Under the pieces are notes generated by a model that did not search any database, was not told the DNA's origin, and saw only the letters and a program-made list of their open reading frames with translations. Shown in pieces: positions 14,587 to 19,304 of a stretch of DNA of 19,304 nt (its first letter is position 1; each line of letters begins with the position of its first letter). This DNA comes from CAZKNJ01 sp964554185. GTDB taxonomy: Bacteria; 4484-113. The position numbers and the translations under genes are program-made. The stretch spans positions 1 to 19,304 of the forward strand of contig CAZKNJ010000037.1 in NCBI GenBank assembly GCA_964554185.1. Direction: 5' to 3'.

Positions 14587-16043
14587 GCGACTTGGTCAGG
14601 ACGCTGGTTTCCGCCGCTGACGGCATCGCCTGGGTCGCCGTGCTCTGGGCCATAGTCGTCTTCATCCTGCGCGGCCGGCTGGGGCTGTACGGCTCTCGCT
14701 TGATCCTGTTTAGCTCAATCCTGCTAGTCTACTTCTACATCAACACCTCCAACCTGTTGGAGAACACCGGCATTTCGGAAACGTTCAATATGCTGGAGGA
14801 CAGTGCCGAGCTGCTGGGGCCGTTACTCTTCCTGCTTTTCTTCTATTCGTATGAACGGCTCGGGCTGGTACGCGAGCTGCGCCGGACAGTGAAAGCCCAC
14901 GAAAGCGCCCTCTTGCAGCTCAGCACCGCCAAGGAACGGCTCTTTGGGTTGCTGAACACCGTGCCGGATCCCGTCTTTGTGGTAACCACCTCCGGAGCCG
15001 TCACTTTCGCCAACGACAGCTTCCGCCGCACCTTCCTGCGGCGGGAAGATGCCGAAGCGGAGTTCAGCCCCCGGCCGCTGTCCGAGACCCCGCCGACAGT
15101 GCAGAGCCTGGTAGCCAAGTGCCCGACCCGCGAGCTGGTGGTGCGCCACGAGGCGGTGACCCGCACCATCAACCTTCCGCATATGGGCTTTGCCGGAGTG
15201 GTGTTGCAGATTAACGCGCTACCGCTGCGCAGCGCCGAGGGAGAAGTCACCGAAGGCTTCTACCACATCCACGACATCACCGCCGAAAGCAGGATGCTCC
15301 AGTCGCTGGCGCAGGAGCGCAAGGCCCAGTCGGTTTCCAACCTGGCGTCTGGCATCGCCCACGAGTTCAACAACATCCTCGGCGGCATCGGGGGCGTGGC
15401 GCAACTGGTGGAGACGTCCCAGCTTACCGAAGACGAAGTGCGCGACTACATGGGCAAAATCAACGAGTTGGTTGTGCGCGGCACCGGGCTGATTCAGCAG
15501 CTTTCCGCCGTATCCAAGCAGCGGGAGCGCGGCGCTTTCACCACGTTGGACACGGTGCTGAGCGAGCTTGACCGCCGGGTGGACCAGTTGTTACCGCCGG
15601 GAATCCGGCTGAGGGTCAAGCAGGCGGAAGGCCTGCACCCGGCGTCGGTCAGCCGGGAGGAGCTGGAGATCGCGCTGTCCAACATCATCGCTAACGCCGC
15701 CGAGGCCAGCCTTCCGGGCGGAACCGTGCTGGTTGACGCGGAGAACTTCACCTACTCGCAGGACGCGCTGCCCGATGTGTTGGTTCCGCTGACCTCAAGG
15801 TACGTGCGCATCACCATCGTGGATAGCGGCCGCGGCGTCCACAATGAAGACCGCGAGCGCATCTTCGACCCGTTCTACACGACCAAAGAAACGCGGAAGG
15901 GAATGGGGCTGCCAGTGGCGCGCACGGTGATTGAAGATCACGGCGGAGTGCTGCGGCTGGAGAAGACCGACGAACTTGGCTCGGTGTTCGCCGTCTACCT
16001 CCCCTACTACGGCGCTACCGGCGACGAAACGGCCGGCAAGTAA
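14583..16043 (+). CDS. Membrane PAS-domain sensor histidine kinase
   Basis: Product of 486 aa. Three hydrophobic segments (about 13-30, 38-56, 76-91) form an N-terminal membrane sensor, followed by a coiled linker and a PAS domain (about 118-235, LFGLLNTVPDPVFVV). The dimerisation helix carries the phospho-acceptor H260 in ASGIAHEFNNILGGI, an NtrB-like H-box with E and NN after the His. The ATP-binding domain shows the N box (NIIANAAEA, 367-375), G1 (DSGRGV, 414-419), F box (IFDPFYTTK, 427-435) and G2 (KGMGLPVA, 439-446). All catalytic motifs are intact. GTG start at 14583, overlapping the previous gene. No response regulator follows; the next gene is convergent, so the kinase is orphan within this window. 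Its product would phosphorylate an unknown partner elsewhere. Confidence 0.92.
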   Translation: MSDLVRTLVSAADGIAWVAVLWAIVVFILRGRLGLYGSRLILFSSILLVYFYINTSNLLENTGISETFNMLEDSAELLGPLLFLLFFYSYERLGLVRELRRTVKAHESALLQLSTAKERLFGLLNTVPDPVFVVTTSGAVTFANDSFRRTFLRREDAEAEFSPRPLSETPPTVQSLVAKCPTRELVVRHEAVTRTINLPHMGFAGVVLQINALPLRSAEGEVTEGFYHIHDITAESRMLQSLAQERKAQSVSNLASGIAHEFNNILGGIGGVAQLVETSQLTEDEVRDYMGKINELVVRGTGLIQQLSAVSKQRERGAFTTLDTVLSELDRRVDQLLPPGIRLRVKQAEGLHPASVSREELEIALSNIIANAAEASLPGGTVLVDAENFTYSQDALPDVLVPLTSRYVRITIVDSGRGVHNEDRERIFDPFYTTKETRKGMGLPVARTVIEDHGGVLRLEKTDELGSVFAVYLPYYGATGDETAGK

Positions 16044-16061
16044 CCTGCGGGCGCAGCGCGC

Positions 16062-17159
16062 CTAGGGCACTGTCACCTTCACAATGAGCACATCGTCCTC
16101 GAATGCGTGCTCCGCGTGCTTCGCTTTGATGCGGTCAAGGAAGTCCTGCGGCGCCCAGTCGCCGTTCTTGAGATGGAACTCCCGCGCGACCATGCGCACG
16201 CCTTCAATCCCGATCTCCTCGCCGTGGCGGTTCATCGCTTCCACTATGCCGTCAGAGTAGATAAGGAAGCAGTGGCCCGGCTCGATTCCCATTTCTTCCT
16301 GCGTGAACTTCGCTTCGGTAAACATCCCGAGCGGCGGGCTGTTGCTCTCATGCTCGTTGACTCCGCCGCCGGGTGCGCAGGAAAGGAATGCGGGGCTGCC
16401 GGCCTGCACATAAGTGAATGTGCGCTTATCCAGCTCAAACACGCCGATTACCGCGTTGCAGTAGTAGCCGGGAGACATCACGCTGTCCAGCTCCGCATTG
16501 AGCCAGGCGGCAAAGCTGGCAGGGGACTCAGCGCCGGGGCCGTGCTCGTCCAGCAGCTTGTCCAGCATTACGGTATACATCGCGCCCACCACGCCTTGGC
16601 CGGTGAAGTCGCCGACGAAAAGGAGGTAGCGGTCTTCATTCTGCTTTACCAGCTTGAAATGGTCGCCGCCGACCACATCGTGCGAGACCAGCGTGTGCTC
16701 AATCCTGATGCCGCCGTTATCCGGCTTGCTTTTGAGGAGCGTCCGCTGGATGCGCTGCGCCAACGCCAGCTCCTCCAGCTGCCGTCCGATATCGCGGAAG
16801 GTCCCTACCCCGCCGGCAATCTCGCCGCTGTCATTCAAGTAGGGAACCGCACGGATGCTGAGCATCCGCTCGAGCCCTTCCTTGTTCTCCACGCAGACCA
16901 CTTCGCCGAACTCGCTGATGCGGGTGACATGCATGTCCGGGTCGCGCTGCCAGGGCTGGGTCCAGCCGCGCAGAACGATGTAAGCGGAGCGGCCAATCAT
17001 CTCGTCGCGGAGGTAGCCGAGAATGCGCTCGGCTGCCGCGTTCCACTGGAGAATGACGCCGTCGTTGTCAAAGAGGAAGAGCCCTTCTTCCAGGGCGTCC
17101 ACTATGCGCTGTATGTTGGAGAAGCGTTCCATTTGCTGGTTGCCAGTCCGCACAACCAT
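16062..17159 (-). CDS. PAS-domain SpoIIE/RsbU-type PP2C phosphatase
   Basis: Product of 365 aa from ATG 17159. A PAS domain (about 14-125, FDNDGVILQWNAAAERILGY) is followed by a short helix and a SpoIIE-type PP2C domain (135-365). Metal-site aspartates are visible in VGGDHFK (D166), VGDFTGQG (D184), YSDGIVEA (D303) and EDDVLIVKV (D355/D356). Such proteins dephosphorylate STAS anti-anti-sigma factors in partner-switching pathways. Odd points are Lys169 where GGDxxD usually has its second Asp, and Gln in place of His in the GHG motif. The frame extends to GTG 17219, but the first 20 residues look unlike a protein start and would lie upstream of the likely transcript start (TATTAT at 17203-17208); ATG 17132 is a further option. 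It faces the histidine kinase convergently, 18 bp apart. Confidence 0.88.
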   Translation of the reverse strand: MVVRTGNQQMERFSNIQRIVDALEEGLFLFDNDGVILQWNAAAERILGYLRDEMIGRSAYIVLRGWTQPWQRDPDMHVTRISEFGEVVCVENKEGLERMLSIRAVPYLNDSGEIAGGVGTFRDIGRQLEELALAQRIQRTLLKSKPDNGGIRIEHTLVSHDVVGGDHFKLVKQNEDRYLLFVGDFTGQGVVGAMYTVMLDKLLDEHGPGAESPASFAAWLNAELDSVMSPGYYCNAVIGVFELDKRTFTYVQAGSPAFLSCAPGGGVNEHESNSPPLGMFTEAKFTQEEMGIEPGHCFLIYSDGIVEAMNRHGEEIGIEGVRMVAREFHLKNGDWAPQDFLDRIKAKHAEHAFEDDVLIVKVTVP

Positions 17160-17202
17160 TCGCTCGCGCGACGCGCGGCCCGGCTGTGCACGGCGAGCGT
17201 GT

Positions 17203-17208
17203 ATAATA
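17203..17208 (-). promoter_or_regulatory. Candidate -10 element of the PP2C phosphatase gene
   Basis: Minus-strand TATTAT in the gap before the phosphatase gene, with a poor -35. It would place the transcript start near 17196, downstream of the longest possible start codon, and so supports starting at 17159 or 17132. Confidence 0.4.
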
Positions 17209-17238
17209 CCGCAGTCCACACCAAGGATACCAGCGGCG

Positions 17239-18408
17239 CTACTTGCCAGCGCCTGAAACCGTGTAGTACATCAATGCGTTCTGGTCCGCAGGCTGCGCGA
17301 TAAAGCCGCCTCCCGCCGTTTCGGCGGCAATCTCCACCACGCCTTTCAGCACCAGGTGCTTGGAGCGGTGCGCCAGGTCCATCAGCCACAGGTCCCGCCG
17401 TCCGCTTGAGCCCGCCGACACTAGCAGCGCATACTTCCCGCCGGCCAGCATCAGCAGCTTCTCCGGACGCGAGTAGAGGGGGATGCCGCCGGTTTCGGCC
17501 AGCGTAAGGCCGTTGAGCTCATAGGCTTCCAGGCGGTAGCCCGGCCTGCGCGCATCGCCTGCCGCGACCGTTGCACGGTTCTCTCTCACTGCCACTAGGT
17601 CCTTCCCCGCCGCTGAGGCCAGGAGGATGCCGCCGGCCTGCGGCAGAATCTCCACCGCGCCGGTGGAAAGCGAGATGTACGCCAGCTCCATTGCTCCCAG
17701 CTTCGCGCTCGCGGTGAAGAACCCCAGCGCCAGCAGCTTGCCTTCCGCCGGGCAGGAAACCACCTCCCGCACTATGGCGAACCGCCGGCCGGGCACCAGC
17801 TCCTCCAGCCGCCCGCTGTCCCGGCTGAGCCGCAGCAGCCGCGACCGGCCTTCCTGCAGCGACACCAGGGCGGGATAGAAGATGACCGAATCCCCGCAGA
17901 ACGCCGCGCCGCCCACATCGTAGGCGTCGGGGAGGCCCAGCCGGTAGCGCTTGAGCTTCGGCGCCTGGCTGACATCCAGCAGCACCGGATCGGCCTGGCC
18001 GGTGCGCGGCAACAGCAGCAACAGCCCCGACTGAGGCTCAAACTCCAGGCTGAGGGCGTCCGCCCGCAATCCTGCAGGGACGGCGTTTTCCAGGTAGGTG
18101 TGGGAGACGAACTTGGTGATGCCGCCGGAAACGAAGTCCACCGCGAAGACGCTGAAGCCCTCGGGCATCGCGCCGATGACCAGCGCGGAGCCGGGGCCGG
18201 AAGAAGCGAAGTCAATTATCGCCCCGCCGCCGAAGTCCACCTTGTGTTCAAGCGCAAACGGCGCGGCGGCCGGCGCGCGAAGAGGAAGCGCGGCAACGGC
18301 CAGCAGGATTATTAGGGAAAGCGAGGGTAGCCGGTGCCGCAGCGCGCCCAACCAACGCGCTACCGCGCCTGCCACCGGACGAAAGCGTCCCCCCCTCGCC
18401 TTCACCAT
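17239..18408 (-). CDS. Secreted protein of unknown function, possible beta-propeller
   Basis: Product of 389 aa. A basic N-terminus is followed by a hydrophobic stretch (about 28-45) ending in APAAAP, compatible with a cleaved Sec signal peptide or an anchor. The remainder is rich in short beta-like units with recurring hydrophobic-Gly patterns (for example PEGKLLALGFF, GKYALLVSAG, RDLWLMDLA), as in TolB- or WD-like propellers, but no defined family was recognised. There are two cysteines. The frame is open further upstream to 18507, but that would overlap acpP; ATG 18408 is the first start clear of it, though its ribosome binding site is weak. It follows acpP after 25 bp on the same strand and may be co-transcribed with rpmF-acpP. 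Confidence 0.7.
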   Translation of the reverse strand: MVKARGGRFRPVAGAVARWLGALRHRLPSLSLIILLAVAALPLRAPAAAPFALEHKVDFGGGAIIDFASSGPGSALVIGAMPEGFSVFAVDFVSGGITKFVSHTYLENAVPAGLRADALSLEFEPQSGLLLLLPRTGQADPVLLDVSQAPKLKRYRLGLPDAYDVGGAAFCGDSVIFYPALVSLQEGRSRLLRLSRDSGRLEELVPGRRFAIVREVVSCPAEGKLLALGFFTASAKLGAMELAYISLSTGAVEILPQAGGILLASAAGKDLVAVRENRATVAAGDARRPGYRLEAYELNGLTLAETGGIPLYSRPEKLLMLAGGKYALLVSAGSSGRRDLWLMDLAHRSKHLVLKGVVEIAAETAGGGFIAQPADQNALMYYTVSGAGK

Positions 18409-18433
18409 AAGCTCTGGAATGAAGGGAAGCCGG

Positions 18434-18667
18434 TTAACCCTGCTTCGCTTCGATAACATTGACGACGTCACCGACGGTACGAAACTTCTCCGTCTCGGTG
18501 TCGTCAAAAGTAATAGAGTACTTGTCCTCGATGGCCATCACGAGGTCGGCCAGATCGAGCGAATCGGCGTTGAGGTCCTCAACGAATGCGGATTCGGGCT
18601 TGATAGACCCGGCGTCGATGCTGAGTTTGGTGGCGATGATGTCTCTGAGTTCTTCTAGTACCGCCAT
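18434..18667 (-). CDS. acpP: Acyl carrier protein
   Basis: Product of 77 aa, standard length. Acyl carrier protein holds growing acyl chains on a 4'-phosphopantetheine arm attached by AcpS. The attachment Ser is S36 in LNADSLDLADLVM (32-44), close to the usual GADSLDxxELVM; helix II and the acidic composition are as expected. A ribosome binding site AAGGGGA precedes the ATG at a spacing of about eight. It lies 39 bp after rpmF, probably in one transcript. In many bacteria acpP is near fabD/fabG/fabF; none of these is present here. Confidence 0.96.
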   Translation of the reverse strand: MAVLEELRDIIATKLSIDAGSIKPESAFVEDLNADSLDLADLVMAIEDKYSITFDDTETEKFRTVGDVVNVIEAKQG

Positions 18668-18706
18668 GATGAATCCCCTTATGATGTCGTTAAGATGTAA
18701 TGATGA

Positions 18707-18919
18707 TTACTCCGCTTCTTCTTCTTTCTCGCGGGCCTTCACCACGTATACCTGCTCGCCGGCGTAATAGCCGCAGGACGGGCAGGCGTAGTGCGAGGGC
18801 TTGATCGTGTGGCAGCGCGGACAGCGGCCGAGCGCCACCCGTTCGGCCCGGGCATAGAAGCACGAGGCCTTGCGGCTGCGCGTGTGGCTTCTTCTGGTTT
18901 TGTACTTCGGTTGCGCCAT
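18707..18919 (-). CDS. rpmF: Ribosomal protein bL32
   Basis: Product of 70 aa. A small basic protein of the large ribosomal subunit. It begins MAQPKYKTRRSHTRSR, the typical L32 start (MAxPKxKTSxSR...), and contains zinc-ribbon pairs CPRC and CPSC with the conserved CGYYAG after the second. The acidic C-terminal tail KEKEEEAE is somewhat unusual. ATG 18919 is chosen because it starts the conserved N-terminus and has AGGTGA five bases upstream; an in-frame extension to 18973 would overlap the promoter. In many genomes rpmF precedes plsX; here acpP follows directly. Confidence 0.96.
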   Translation of the reverse strand: MAQPKYKTRRSHTRSRKASCFYARAERVALGRCPRCHTIKPSHYACPSCGYYAGEQVYVVKAREKEEEAE

Positions 18920-18944
18920 CGGGTCACCTGCGAATAGGCCGATG

Positions 18945-18973
18945 ATTTTATTCCCTTCCCGCCGCGAAGTCAA
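18945..18973 (-). promoter_or_regulatory. Sigma70-type promoter of rpmF-acpP
   Basis: Minus strand: -35 TTGACT (18973-18968), 17-bp spacer, -10 TAAAAT (18950-18945). The predicted start is near 18938, about 19 bases before the rpmF ATG. Confidence 0.85.
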
Positions 18974-19003
18974 CCGCCGCGGGGGAAAGCCGCCAGCGGC
19001 CAG

Positions 19004-19029
19004 CCCGCCGGCGCCAGGGCCGTGGCGGG
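19004..19029 (-). other. GC-rich hairpin in the gap before rpmF
   Basis: Arms cccgcc (19004-19009) and ggcggg (19024-19029), followed on the minus strand by a second possible hairpin and a short CTTTCC. It could end the message of the 49-aa gene, but the T-run is poor. The rest of the 172-bp gap holds only the rpmF promoter. Confidence 0.3.
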
Positions 19030-19091
19030 TAAACTATCAGCCGTCAGGGGCCAGCAGAGCCTGTTAGCTATTGTGCGGCAACACCACAAAC

Positions 19092-19241
19092 TTACTTGTT
19101 CCGCGTGGACTGCTTCTGCGGGGCCCGCTGCGAGAGCGAGCTTCCGGGGGCCGTCTTGCCCTTCTTGCCGCTGCGGTCGCCGCGCAGCACCTTAGAAGCA
19201 GCTTTGCCCGCCTTCTTTCCGGTTTTTCTTCCTTTAGGCAT
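19092..19241 (-). CDS. Very basic 49-aa small protein
   Basis: Product of 49 aa starting MPKGRKTGKKAGKAASKVLR and ending in KQSTRNK. Of its residues roughly a third are Lys or Arg, with no aromatic residue or cysteine. A perfect AGGAGG lies five bases before the ATG, one of the best ribosome binding sites in the window, which argues strongly for translation. The core ASKVLR, then a short basic spacer, then GSSLSQ resembles a pattern I remember from small uncharacterised basic proteins of many bacteria (ASKVLR...AGSALSQ). Binding to RNA or DNA is inferred from charge only. It lies on the same strand as rpmF, 172 bp upstream, behind the separate rpmF promoter. Confidence 0.72.
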   Translation of the reverse strand: MPKGRKTGKKAGKAASKVLRGDRSGKKGKTAPGSSLSQRAPQKQSTRNK

Positions 19242-19304
19242 GATCGCCTCCTGTTGTTATACTTCACGGCAGTCTAGCACAGTTTCGCGGTCAAGGGGTG
19301 TATC

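Noticed and set aside
16044..16061. Bidirectional terminator between the convergent kinase and phosphatase genes
   Set aside because: Only an 18-bp gap with a 5-bp stem and a 2-nt loop (ctgcg/cgcag) and no T-run on either strand.
16107..17303. A 398-codon open frame on the plus strand
   Set aside because: It lies opposite the PAS-PP2C gene, whose motifs are clear; the plus-strand product resembles nothing and is a consequence of high GC.
18409..18507. N-terminal extension of the secreted protein upstream of acpP's stop
   Set aside because: It would overlap acpP by about 70 bases and adds no signal-peptide-like sequence; the signal region begins after Met at 18408.
19271..19294. Promoter for the 49-aa gene (TTGACC and TAGACT on the minus strand)
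   Set aside because: The spacer is only 12 bp, too short for a normal sigma70 promoter; TAGACT preceded by TGC could act as an extended -10, but this is too weak to list.

Overview
Chromosomal window from a GC-rich (roughly 60 percent by eye) bacterium, probably a deep-branching environmental or metagenomic lineage. Starts are ATG, GTG and TTG with AGGAGG-type ribosome binding sites, promoters are of sigma70 type, tRNA-Leu lacks an encoded CCA, and secreted proteins carry Sec signals or lipoboxes. The DUF6754-like envelope operon and the large IPT/TIG lipoproteins recall poorly cultured groups such as Chloroflexota or Armatimonadota, but this is only an impression; no phylum marker is present.

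Layout. Positions 3-11275 are all on the minus strand. In transcription order they hold a prepilin peptidase, two large lipoproteins (PKD plus IPT/TIG; FN3 plus IPT/TIG plus propeller-like repeats), a cysteine-rich membrane-anchored protein resembling the N-terminal domain of DsbD, and a tight four-gene membrane operon with its own strong promoter. That operon encodes an FN3/DUF6754-like protein, a 6-TM protein, a protein with an extracytoplasmic alpha/beta domain held by two TM helices, and a 7-TM protein. It is the best candidate for an undescribed system: a probable multi-subunit envelope complex of unknown function.

Positions 11355-16043 are on the plus strand: tRNA-Leu(CAA), an HD-GYP cyclic-di-GMP phosphodiesterase with a structured leader, short-form thiC, a 91-aa three-helix membrane protein and a membrane PAS histidine kinase. 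The last three are closely packed and probably one transcript.

Positions 16062-19241 return to the minus strand: a 49-aa very basic protein, rpmF (L32) and acpP behind a near-consensus promoter, a secreted protein of unknown function, and a PAS-SpoIIE/PP2C phosphatase convergent with the histidine kinase. Three signalling proteins (HD-GYP, histidine kinase, PP2C) lie within 6 kb with no response regulator, GGDEF protein or anti-sigma partner in view. Apart from the short intergenic stretches annotated here, the window is almost fully coding; no insertion sequence, phage gene or CRISPR array was seen.
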